Source: Chloroflexota bacterium
Lineage (GTDB): Bacteria > Chloroflexota > Dehalococcoidia > Lucifugimonadales > Lucifugimonadaceae
Direction of reading: 5' to 3'
Assembly: GCA_022562515.1 (NCBI GenBank)
Contig: JADFPB010000005.1
Span: 1 to 33,761 of the forward strand
Length of the DNA stretch: 33,761 nucleotides
In this document: positions 17,501-23,946 of the stretch, one piece after another
How positions within the stretch are numbered: position 1 is the stretch's first letter
Layout of the letters: each line of letters begins with the position of its first letter
Notes under the pieces: generated by a model
The model's database searches: none
Told to the model about the DNA's origin: nothing
What the model saw: the letters and a program-made list of their open reading frames with translations, nothing else
Position numbers and translations under genes: made by a program

Positions 17501-18005
17501 CGTCCTCGCCGCGCTTGAAATACTTCCTGTCCGCCGTGCCGTCGTCCCTTCGGGGAAATCCGTCTTCCACCCACTGCTTCCATCCGGCCCGCACCACCGG
17601 GTGCTTGATGCGAGACGGGCTGTATACCCGGCGTGAGTACGCCAGTCCCTTAAGGCAGCCGCGTGGATTCCAGTTCGCGGTCGCGTGATTGCCGTCGAGG
17701 TCTTCGTAGGTGGCGATGTCGTATGGCTGCTCAATCCGCGTAATCACGCCGTTCCGAACCGTCGCAGTCAACCGGCAGTTGTGTGTGTCGTTTGGAGCGC
17801 AGACGAAGCTGAACGACCTGTCGATCCGGTGCTGGTCTCGGTAGATCGTCTCCCAATCGCGATTCGGATAAAATGCCAGCGGATTATCAATTGCCGTCGA
17901 TGGCGCGAGGAAGCCATATTGCTCCGCCATAATTGCAGCGCCAATAGCAGCTGCGGACGCACCGCTAAGCTTCAGGAAATTACGTCGAGAGAGTTCTCTG
18001 GCCAT
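14562..18005 (-). CDS. Tat-exported NXR/NarG-like molybdopterin catalytic (alpha) subunit
   Basis: The start at 18005 (MARELSRRNFLKLSG), with GGAGA upstream, puts the twin-arginine motif SRRNFLK at the head of a normal signal; the track's extra 29 residues to 18092 are unlikely. The 1147-residue protein belongs to the type II DMSO-reductase family: the Mo-ligand Asp is present in HTDLPPGHPM (D281), the NarG Asp222 equivalent. The [4Fe-4S] site near the N-terminus reads C69-x3-D73-x3-C77-x39-C117 (CAPNDTHNC), with Asp in one ligand position. KMRGGMAFLGATR, the SRCFDNYAWHTD stretch, EYSASAPKSNYW and C-terminal NENEDMKRFLAGG closely recall periplasmic NxrA. The expected reaction is nitrite oxidation or nitrate (or chlorate/selenate) reduction in the periplasm; the sequence alone cannot fix direction or substrate. 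Confidence 0.95.
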   Translation of the reverse strand: MARELSRRNFLKLSGASAAAIGAAIMAEQYGFLAPSTAIDNPLAFYPNRDWETIYRDQHRIDRSFSFVCAPNDTHNCRLTATVRNGVITRIEQPYDIATYEDLDGNHATANWNPRGCLKGLAYSRRVYSPSRIKHPVVRAGWKQWVEDGFPRRDDGTADRKYFKRGEDDWVQMGWDELTALVAEGIENIATSYSGEQGAQWLRDQGYPEEMLDTLKDPDGDYAGIRTIKMRGGMAFLGATRLVAAYRFGNMLALLDDHIRGKGPDKSMGSRCFDNYAWHTDLPPGHPMVHGVQTFDQEFNDFWNSDLIVMTGLNLVSNKMADPIWWQSLIERDGKIVVISPEYSASAPKSNYWIQIRQGTDTALNLGTAGLIMREGTYKDDFVKKFTDFPTLVRTDTHKVLRAEDVPSAPLIDPGETWLDEKGAPVQTVPQELKTSPVLMTKAGNPIAASRTGVGENFETGLANNGLSLSDIEMDWSGEVQTKDGPVQARTVFNLYLELTEEYTLENTELITGIPQATIRRLTDDIVAAKSVGFLTGMGSNMYFHNDLINRSQYLVATLTGNVGKLGGNVGSYAGNYKAPVFNGLPSYISEDPFDQTMDPDVDGRDIKKRNTIKFESVHFWDHGDKPLIIETPSDGRVVLTGESHMPSPTKVVWAVNANLLGVAKWHYNQIMNVLPKQELWIAQDYEWNMNCEYADVVFPVDSWVEFSRPDMTASCTNPFVQMFPRGGIKRLHDTRQDIEVFAAVAKALGDRTGDERFARHWQFVEEDNVEVYLQRIIDASSTLRGYNAREMIAADKGFLTLFRTYPRIPGWEQIQESRPFFTRTGRLELYREEDEWISQGENLIVHREPIEATPYQPRVIVAPPDMAAVNPKDYGIPPEDTSDAKTLFNRVSTTSEMLATTNPLLAKGLKFTLSTPKPRHRTHSSWSTSDWNAIWSSNFGDPYRRDTRSPWVAEEEIDINPDDAKELGVNDGDYVWVDANPDDRPFEGHQNHPEMVEITRLMLRTHYNPSLPRGMTMIIHGGNAATHRSVKAQKENADGSAVTDTGYIATFRHGSQQSTVRSWLQPLQMTESLAHKDFFTGKILKGYTVDTHTPTGAPKEVMVKITLAEPGGRGGVGTWAPATSGFTPGNENEDMKRFLAGGFIGS

Positions 18006-18065
18006 TGGGGTCTCCGGCAGGCTTTGGGCGCGTTCAAGTTCGAAGAATGAACCTGGAACTGAGTC

Positions 18066-18081
18066 TGTGATAGTTTTCACA
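18066..18081. promoter_or_regulatory. CRP/FNR-family operator upstream of the NXR-like operon
   Basis: TGTGA-TAGTTT-TCACA is a perfect TGTGA-N6-TCACA palindrome, extended to CTGTGA/TCACAG at 18065-18082. It lies 60-76 bp upstream of the catalytic-subunit ATG at 18005, near a plausible promoter position on the minus strand. CRP-family regulators (oxygen, redox or NO-responsive members included) commonly control nitrate/nitrite enzymes. No regulator gene is in the window, so the signal it responds to is unknown. It also lies about 170 bp upstream of the plus-strand gene at 18253. Confidence 0.6.
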
Positions 18082-18120
18082 GGCTCCCGCATGGATTTTC
18101 ACTGGTCCCGACTCATCTGG

Positions 18121-18144
18121 CGTGAGAATTTCGTGAGATCTCAC
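18121..18144. promoter_or_regulatory. Clustered CGTGAGA direct repeats and GTGAGATCTCAC palindrome
   Basis: CGTGAGA occurs at 18121 and again at 18132, 11 bp apart (one helical turn), and the second copy is half of a perfect 12-bp palindrome GTGAGATCTCAC (18133-18144). An inverted CTCA is also present at 18112. This lies in the divergent gap between the NXR-like operon and the plus-strand gene at 18253, and looks like a binding site for a regulator that uses TGAG/CTCA half-sites. Confidence 0.45.
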
Positions 18145-18252
18145 CTGGGCGAGCGGCCATGGCCACGCGGTGCTAGCATCAGAACGCAGTGTCAGAACCC
18201 CGGAAACGATCACGACAGGAGGCCAGAAACGCCAGAATCGAACGCGTTTGAA

Positions 18253-18750
18253 ATGCCAGAATCCGTGAGCGCCGAGGCACCCGTTCCGATTCGCATCACA
18301 GTCGATAACGACTACCCGCCGGGCGCCTGGGAACGCGTCGTGGAGGCGCTCGCCGTCAAGCTCGACGTTCGTCTCTCCACCGGCGTGCCGCACACCTTCA
18401 CGAATTCTGGCGATTCTCCCTGTATCGTCGTCGCATCCGGCGCTCGCTCCATCCTTGAAGCCTGCTCAAAAGCTGCAGCTTCACCAGAAACGACGCGTGG
18501 GCTGGTGCTGATTTCCGGACTGCCCGCAGCGGGCACGGCGCGGCCCGCGGTCCCAATGCTACTGGTACGCGGCAGGCAGAGTGCCCGCGTCACGCACGAG
18601 GCTGGAGTTTCCGCCTTTGAAAATCTCCCACTGGGCCGAATCGTGGAGCTCGAGGGGTGTGGCGACGAACCTCACGCCGAACAGCCGGATGCGCTCGCGT
18701 CAACGATCATCTGGTTCGCCGAAAACCTGCCCGAAACCCGTCGGGACTGA
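18253..18750 (+). CDS. Degenerate alpha/beta-hydrolase-like protein, short form
   Basis: From the ATG at 18253 the protein is 165 residues, about 60 percent of a normal alpha/beta hydrolase. Its second half follows the family pattern (GLVLISGLPAAG, PMLLVRGRQ, then LGRIVELEGCGDEPHAEQPDA). The catalytic His position normally reads GCGHEPH and here reads GCGDEPH. The nucleophile elbow region reads VVASGARSI, without a clear G-x-S-x-G. So it is probably catalytically dead, or the remnant of a hydrolase gene. A strong AGGAGG (18217-18222) is followed six bases later by an in-frame ACG (18229), while the ATG is 30 bases away, so the translation start is uncertain. It is divergent from the NXR-like operon; no function is assigned. 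Confidence 0.6.
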   Translation: MPESVSAEAPVPIRITVDNDYPPGAWERVVEALAVKLDVRLSTGVPHTFTNSGDSPCIVVASGARSILEACSKAAASPETTRGLVLISGLPAAGTARPAVPMLLVRGRQSARVTHEAGVSAFENLPLGRIVELEGCGDEPHAEQPDALASTIIWFAENLPETRRD

Positions 18751-19060
18751 ATCTCACCGCTCTATCAAATACCCGCCCGATAATCGGGAATACGCGACGG
18801 ATATATGGCGAATATCCCGCCGGCGCGATGCATCCCAGGCACGGGGCGGCATCGTATTTTCTCCTGGCGCCCAACATCCCGGCAGGCCTTCGACAAACCT
18901 TCAGAAATCCTGCGCGCCCGCCCACCTGCGAGGGCATCTAAGAGAAGGAATCAACAGGGGGCTGGTCCCCGCCACTGACCATCTAACGTATCGATTCCAG
19001 CGTTAAACCAACGGCAAAACCATCCACTCAACACACCCCACACTTTTCTGGAGGTCCACC
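18751..19060. other. Non-coding gap with two palindromic elements
   Basis: No gene is supported in these 310 bp; the short ORFs on either strand have poor composition. It holds CCCGATAATCGGG (18776-18788, 6-bp arms around one base) and GGATAT-ATGGCGA-ATATCC (18799-18817). The two inverted repeats are within 25 bp of each other and may be operator sites for the thioredoxin gene downstream or an end signal for the gene upstream. GGAGG at 19050-19054 is the Shine-Dalgarno for that gene. Confidence 0.5.
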
Positions 19061-19741
19061 GTGACCGGAATACTCGACGCCATGGCGCCAAAAGGATCGT
19101 TCAGCCGGCTGTTCAGACGCCGGCGATCACTCCTATTCTTGACGGGCCTGATCGCGGTCGCAGCAATTGCGTGCGGCGGATCTGATGACTCTACGCCCGC
19201 CGCATCCGCTTCGACCAACTCGCCGCCATCCGGGGTCGTATCAAGCAACGCCAGCGGTACAGGCTCGGTATCCCTGCAGGAAATATCAGACAACCTGCCG
19301 TTCGACTTCGAAATCGAGGTCTACCAGAGAGAAGACATCGTGGGCGGCCACAACCTGATGTTTTCGGAGATCCTGGCCCAGGGCAAGCCGGTAGTACTCA
19401 ACGCATGGGCGGGCCTGTGCCCACCCTGCCGCGCAGAGATGCCGGAACTGCAGGCGGTCTTCGAGGAGTTCCAGGACCACATGATCCTGTTCGGCCTCGA
19501 TCTCGGACCGTTCACCGGGCTGGGCAACAGGGAAGACGCCATTTCGCTAATCGAAGAGATCGGCGTCACCTACCCCGCCGGCAACACCACGCAGGCACAG
19601 GTAGTGCCCAAGTACAAGATCCTGGGCATGCCGTCCACGTTCTTCATCAAGCCCAACGGCGAAATTCTCCGAAACTGGACCGGCGCCATCAACGCAAGCA
19701 AGCTCCGGGAGCTTGTAACAGAATTGATCGCGGCTTCGTAA
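19061..19741 (+). CDS. TlpA/ResA-type thioredoxin-fold lipoprotein
   Basis: The GTG at 19061 is chosen because GGAGGT sits six bases upstream. The 226-residue protein has a lipoprotein signal (RRRRSLLFLTGLIAVAAIAC, lipid cysteine C38), a Ser/Thr/Pro-rich spacer (40-70) and a thioredoxin domain from about 80. The active site is C120-P-P-C123 in WAGLCPPCRAEM, and the cis-proline region reads GMPSTFFIK. The domain has the central insertion typical of TlpA/ResA. Such proteins reduce disulfides outside the cytoplasm, typically apocytochrome c or copper-site thiols of cytochrome oxidase. A strong hairpin terminator follows. The related gene at 19965 suggests division of labour between the two. Confidence 0.88.
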   Translation: MTGILDAMAPKGSFSRLFRRRRSLLFLTGLIAVAAIACGGSDDSTPAASASTNSPPSGVVSSNASGTGSVSLQEISDNLPFDFEIEVYQREDIVGGHNLMFSEILAQGKPVVLNAWAGLCPPCRAEMPELQAVFEEFQDHMILFGLDLGPFTGLGNREDAISLIEEIGVTYPAGNTTQAQVVPKYKILGMPSTFFIKPNGEILRNWTGAINASKLRELVTELIAAS

Positions 19742-19782
19742 CAGACGCAGACCAGGCAACACCAAGTTTCCGAATTACAGGC

Positions 19783-19809
19783 AAACGCCCGCCATCCCGG
19801 CGGGCGTTT
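19783..19809. terminator. Hairpin terminator after the thioredoxin lipoprotein
   Basis: AAACGCCCGCC-ATCCC-GGCGGGCGTTT is a perfect 11-bp stem with a five-base loop, beginning about 40 bp after the stop. The stem ends in TTT (AAA/TTT pairs), so it can work on either strand. It separates the two thioredoxin-like genes into independent units. Confidence 0.75.
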
Positions 19810-19964
19810 CGCGAGCCGAATCCTCACGGCGTCCGTACTACCCCGGGAACCACCACGGCGTAAGATTACCGAGGCCCCGGACCCACGACTATCGAGACCG
19901 GCAACGACCCGGGCAGTGCCGGCGGGATGGCTGTACGGGAATACGATCGCCACAGGGACATCTA

Positions 19965-20618
19965 ATGACGTCATCCGAACAAGACCCCGCTATCGCCACG
20001 GCCACCGCTTCGGAAGGCAGCGCCTCCGGCCGCAGAAAGTGGTTCATACTGGTCGGCGCGTTCGGCCCGCTCGCGCTGGTTGCGGCGCTGCTCGTATGGG
20101 GCACGATTCAGGGCGGCGGCAGGCCCGGCGGCATCTTCGTGAACAAAACCCCTAGCGATGTTTCCATCAACCGCTCGCAGGCGCCTGATTTCGTCCTCAC
20201 GACATTTAACGGCGATAGCGTGACGCTCTCAGAACACCTCGGCAAAGTCGTGTTCATCGACTTCTGGGCATCGTGGTGCGCACCGTGCAGACAGGAAGCG
20301 CCGGTGCTGAAGGCGGTATCGGACGCCATGGTGGGAGAAGACGTAGCGTTCATTGGCATCGACGTGTGGGACCGGCCCGGCGAGGGCCGCACCTTCGCCC
20401 GCAGATCGGGCTGGAACTATCCATCAGGCATCGACCAGAACGGCGCCATCACCATCGAATACGGCGTCAAGGGCCTCCCAGAAAAGTTTTTCGTCGATCA
20501 GAACGGCAATCTGGTAAAGAAATTCATCGGCCCGATCACCGTCGATAGGCTGACGTCGATCATCAATGAGATGCTGGCGAATCCGCCAGCAGAGCCGGCC
20601 GCGCTGCGGCGCAATTAG
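19965..20618 (+). CDS. Membrane-anchored TlpA/ResA-type thioredoxin
   Basis: A 217-residue protein with a short cytoplasmic N-terminus ending in GRRKW, one membrane helix (about residues 26-46, FILVGAFGPLALVAALLVW), and a periplasmic thioredoxin domain from about 72 (SQAPDFVLTTFNG). The active site is C105-A-P-C108 in FWASWCAPCRQEAP, with the cis-proline motif GLPEKFFVD. It matches the TlpA/ResA/CcmG pattern: membrane-tethered reductants for cytochrome c maturation or for copper-site thiols. AGGGA precedes the ATG by seven bases. It lies 155 bp downstream of the lipoprotein homologue's terminator, so is probably separately transcribed. Confidence 0.88.
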   Translation: MTSSEQDPAIATATASEGSASGRRKWFILVGAFGPLALVAALLVWGTIQGGGRPGGIFVNKTPSDVSINRSQAPDFVLTTFNGDSVTLSEHLGKVVFIDFWASWCAPCRQEAPVLKAVSDAMVGEDVAFIGIDVWDRPGEGRTFARRSGWNYPSGIDQNGAITIEYGVKGLPEKFFVDQNGNLVKKFIGPITVDRLTSIINEMLANPPAEPAALRRN

Positions 20619-20742
20619 CCGCCGGGAATTCTTCCCGCTTGCCGCACGGCGGATCGCGTCGTAACGTTCCCTCCGTTCACCGAAACCCCCGTTCCTGAAC
20701 AAACGCGGGAATCATCCGGGCGTGAATTTCAGGGGTCCATAA

Positions 20743-22512
20743 ATGCCAGACGCCGCCGCGCAGTCGAGATCCACGGTCCAGTTCAACGTGTCCGTGCCAA
20801 TGCGCGATGGCGCCACCCTACCGGCCGACGTCTATCTGCCGGACATCCCCGGCCCCCATCCAACGCTCCTGACCCGCACGCCATACGACAAGTCCGGCCT
20901 CACCGGCCCGCGCTTCTCCGGTCTGGACGCGCTCACTGCTACCCAGCACGGCTTTGCCGTCGTGGTGCAAGACGTTCGCGGCAGGCACAACGCGAACGGC
21001 GAATTCATCACCTTCAAGCACGAATCCAGCGACGGCTACGACGCTATCGAATGGGCCGCGAAGCAGAACTGGTCAAATGGCAGGATCGGCACCTACGGCG
21101 CCTCGTACCTCGGCGCCACCCAGTGGCTCGCGGCGAAGGCATCCCCGCCGCACCTTGCCGCCCTGGCACCCCGCGTGACCGCGTCCGACTACCACGAGGG
21201 CTGGACCTACCAGGGCGGCGCGTTCAGCCTGGGCTTCAACATCTCGTGGTCGCTGGCCGCGCTCACTGCCCGCAACCACCGGCAGCTCACGCGCTCGCTC
21301 GATCTGCCCCCCGAGCGTTTCGCGACGATGCGGGACGCGGTAGATGACACGGATAAAGCCTTCGCTCACCTGCCGCTCACCGACAACCCGTGGCTTCCGA
21401 AAGAACTCGCTCCGTATTACTACGAATGGCTCCAGCATCCCGCGCTGGACGACTACTGGCAGCAGTACCGAATCGAAAACTCTTACGCAAACATCACCGC
21501 TCCGGCGCTCAACATCGGCGGCTGGTTCGATATCTTCCTGCTCGGCACGATTCGTAATTTCATGGGCCTGCGAAACGAAGGCGGCAGCAAGGCCGCGCGC
21601 TCAGGGAGCCGGCTGCTGATCGGCCCGTGGAGCCACACCACGCTGGGCCAGAACCAGACAGGCGCCACCGACTACGGGATGATCGCCTCGCAACTCGGTC
21701 TGGACCTTGACGAGCTGACTTTCAACTGGTTCGACCGCTGGCTGAAAGACCCTGTTTCAGGCAATGGCAACTCTGGCGACGGCGGCGCGCCGATAACGAT
21801 CTTCGTCATGGGCGAAAACGTCTGGCGCGATGAGAACGAATGGCCCCTCTCCCGCGCTACCCACACTCGCTTCTACCTGCACAGCGATGGCCGCGCCAAC
21901 AGCCGCAACGGCGATGGCGTCCTCTCCACCGAACCGCCCGCCGGAGAGCAGCCGGACCAGTTCACGTACGACCCCATGGACCCGGTGCCGACAAAGGGCG
22001 GACCGCTCTGCTGCAGTCCCACGTTCATGCCGTCAGGCCCCCAGGACCACTCCACAAAAGAGGAGCGCCCGGACGTGCTCGTCTACTCAACACCGCCGCT
22101 CGAGCGCGACGTGGAGGTGACAGGCCCGGTCAGGCTGGTGCTGCGCGCCGCCAGCTCGGCCGTCGATACAGACTTCACCGCGATGCTTCTCGACGTCGGA
22201 CCGTGCGGCTGCGCCCTGAACCTGTGCGACGGCATACTGCGCGGCCGGTACCGCAACGGCCCCGCAGCCGAAGAGCTCTTAGCCCCGGGGGAGCCGGCCC
22301 TGTTCGAGATCGACCTGGTCGCCACCAGCAACGTCTTTAAGAAAGGCCACTCGATCAGGCTCGAGATCTCGTCGAGCAACTTCCCCCGCTTCGACAGGAA
22401 CCTCAACACGGGCGGGGGTTTCGAGAGCGACGAAGTGGTCGTGGCTACGAACACCGTATTCCATTCGTCCGAGATGCCCAGCTACCTGGAACTTGACATA
22501 ATCCCCCGCTAG
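20743..22512 (+). CDS. CocE/NonD-family alpha/beta hydrolase (peptidase S15-type)
   Basis: The 589-residue protein fits the CocE/NonD family (cocaine esterase, glutaryl-7-ACA acylase, X-Pro dipeptidyl-peptidase). The N-terminal alpha/beta-hydrolase domain opens with MRDGATLPADVYLPD. The nucleophile is S121 in GTYGASYLGATQW, and the catalytic His lies in GPWSHTTLG near residue 295. A helical cap follows S121. The C-terminal jelly-roll domain is present (about 390-589, with LERDVEVTGPVRLVLRAAS and NVFKKGHSIRLEISSSNFPRFDRN). No signal peptide is visible, so it is probably cytoplasmic. Such enzymes cleave small esters, amides or N-terminal dipeptides; substrate is unpredictable from sequence. The next gene (22526) starts 13 bp after its stop. 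Confidence 0.92.
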   Translation: MPDAAAQSRSTVQFNVSVPMRDGATLPADVYLPDIPGPHPTLLTRTPYDKSGLTGPRFSGLDALTATQHGFAVVVQDVRGRHNANGEFITFKHESSDGYDAIEWAAKQNWSNGRIGTYGASYLGATQWLAAKASPPHLAALAPRVTASDYHEGWTYQGGAFSLGFNISWSLAALTARNHRQLTRSLDLPPERFATMRDAVDDTDKAFAHLPLTDNPWLPKELAPYYYEWLQHPALDDYWQQYRIENSYANITAPALNIGGWFDIFLLGTIRNFMGLRNEGGSKAARSGSRLLIGPWSHTTLGQNQTGATDYGMIASQLGLDLDELTFNWFDRWLKDPVSGNGNSGDGGAPITIFVMGENVWRDENEWPLSRATHTRFYLHSDGRANSRNGDGVLSTEPPAGEQPDQFTYDPMDPVPTKGGPLCCSPTFMPSGPQDHSTKEERPDVLVYSTPPLERDVEVTGPVRLVLRAASSAVDTDFTAMLLDVGPCGCALNLCDGILRGRYRNGPAAEELLAPGEPALFEIDLVATSNVFKKGHSIRLEISSSNFPRFDRNLNTGGGFESDEVVVATNTVFHSSEMPSYLELDIIPR

Positions 22513-22525
22513 CAACCCAAAAACG

Positions 22526-23131
22526 ATGAACGCCCAGGCGCAACACCCCCGGCAACACATATCCATCCTGGTAAGCGCGAAGGATGTCAGCAAGGCCGTG
22601 GAGCGGGTCGCCAGGGAGATTGCCCCTGAGATTGCCGGGGACGCCGATGTAACCGGCACTCAGATGGTGACGATCATGCTGGGCGGCCTATGGTTCAGCA
22701 CCGCCTTGCAGCGATCTCCCCTACTCGACGGTCACATTGCCCGGGAACACCGGGTAAGGGCGCAGCGAACAATGAGGGACGGGAAGCTGGGCCCGGTACG
22801 GATCGCGCCGGAATTCGAAGAGAGGGTTCTTCCCGAACTCGCCAACGCACCCGTCCTGCTGGTTGACGACATCCTGGATGAGGGCAAGACATTGCAGGCT
22901 CTGGCGGGACTGATCGCTCCGGTCGCGAGCAGCCTGCAAACCGCCGTGCTGATCCGGCGAACGCGGCCCGAAGGCCACGCCATCGAGCCGGACTACGTGG
23001 GGCTGGAGACCGACGAAACAGGCTGGCTGGTCGGCTGCGGCATGGACAGCGAGGGCCGATACCGAGACCTGCCATACATCGGAATTCGGGGGATCCAAAC
23101 AATAAGCGGCGCAAAGGACCAACCCGAATGA
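22526..23131 (+). CDS. Hypoxanthine phosphoribosyltransferase-like protein
   Basis: The 201-residue protein matches the HPRT fold: the N-terminal ISILVSAKDVSKAVERVA, the PRPP-binding acidic loop VLLVDDILDEGKTLQAL (about residues 112-128), and the C-terminal IEPDYVGLETDETGWLVGCGMDSEGRYRDLPYIG (purine-binding and dimer region). HPRT makes IMP or GMP from a purine base and PRPP. The stop overlaps the ATG of the next gene (ATGA), coupling it to an aminoglycoside-acetyltransferase-fold gene. That is an unusual partnership and may point to a role other than routine purine salvage. The first 15 residues are variable, and no strong Shine-Dalgarno is seen. Confidence 0.87.
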   Translation: MNAQAQHPRQHISILVSAKDVSKAVERVAREIAPEIAGDADVTGTQMVTIMLGGLWFSTALQRSPLLDGHIAREHRVRAQRTMRDGKLGPVRIAPEFEERVLPELANAPVLLVDDILDEGKTLQALAGLIAPVASSLQTAVLIRRTRPEGHAIEPDYVGLETDETGWLVGCGMDSEGRYRDLPYIGIRGIQTISGAKDQPE

Positions 23132-23946
23132 GCGAGCTCTGGGAGCTCATGGCGCGGACGGAAACCCCCTCCACGCGAGAGACAATCGCCGCCGATCTCC
23201 GCGCCCTCGGACTGGCCGCCGGTGACAACGTCATCGTCCACTCGTCCATCAAGTCGCTGGGCTGGGTGGTCGGTGGCGCTCCAACCGTCGTGCAGGCCCT
23301 GATAGATGTCGTCGGAGACGGCGGCACCATCGTGACCCCGTCCCACTCGTACGGCCACACAGACCCGGCCACATGGACCAACCCGAAGGTAAGACAGGAC
23401 TGGATCCCGGTAATTCGAGACGCGCTGCCGCCGTTCGACCCGGCGACAACTCCCACCACACACATGGGCCAGATAGTCGAGGTATTCCGGACCTGGCCCG
23501 GCACCCTGCGGAGCCGCCACCCGGATGTGTCCTTCTGCGCGCGCGGCGCCAACGCTGAATTCATCACAGGAGACCATACCTACGAGATGTCGCAGGGGGA
23601 TGGCTCACCCCTGGCGCGCCTCTACGATCTCGACGGCAGAGTGCTCTTCATCGGAGTCGGCTACGACCGGAACACATCGTTCCACCTCGCCGAGTACCGC
23701 ATCGATGAGACGCCCCTGCGCTCCGCGGCGACGCTCATCGAGGAAGACGGCGTCCGGGAGTGGAGGGAATTTCAGCAGATAGAAAACATGGACGATGCAT
23801 GGCTCCGTGAACTGGGTGCCGCGTTCGAGAAAAACAACGCGGTGAGCATCGGCAAAGTCGGCCTCGCTGAATGCCGCCTCTTCTCGCAGAGAGCCGCCGT
23901 CGATTTCGCGGTCGGATGGCTCAGAGAAAAGTGGGCGTCGGAATGA
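23128..23946 (+). CDS. AAC(3)-family N-acetyltransferase, copy 1
   Basis: The 272-residue protein matches the aminoglycoside 3-N-acetyltransferase (Antibiotic_NAT) fold: VIVHSSIKSLGWVVGG, the GTIVTPSHSYG strand, PFDPATTPTTHMGQIVEVFR, SRHPDVSF, and the family segment TSFHLAEYR with its His-x-x-Glu (about 193). It would transfer acetyl from acetyl-CoA to an amino group. In family members outside resistance plasmids the substrates include aminophosphonates and other small amines, so antibiotic resistance should not be assumed. The ATG overlaps the HPRT stop and its TGA overlaps the next ATG. Overall it is about 45-50 percent similar by eye to copy 2, so the pair is an old duplication. Confidence 0.88.
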   Translation: MSELWELMARTETPSTRETIAADLRALGLAAGDNVIVHSSIKSLGWVVGGAPTVVQALIDVVGDGGTIVTPSHSYGHTDPATWTNPKVRQDWIPVIRDALPPFDPATTPTTHMGQIVEVFRTWPGTLRSRHPDVSFCARGANAEFITGDHTYEMSQGDGSPLARLYDLDGRVLFIGVGYDRNTSFHLAEYRIDETPLRSAATLIEEDGVREWREFQQIENMDDAWLRELGAAFEKNNAVSIGKVGLAECRLFSQRAAVDFAVGWLREKWASE

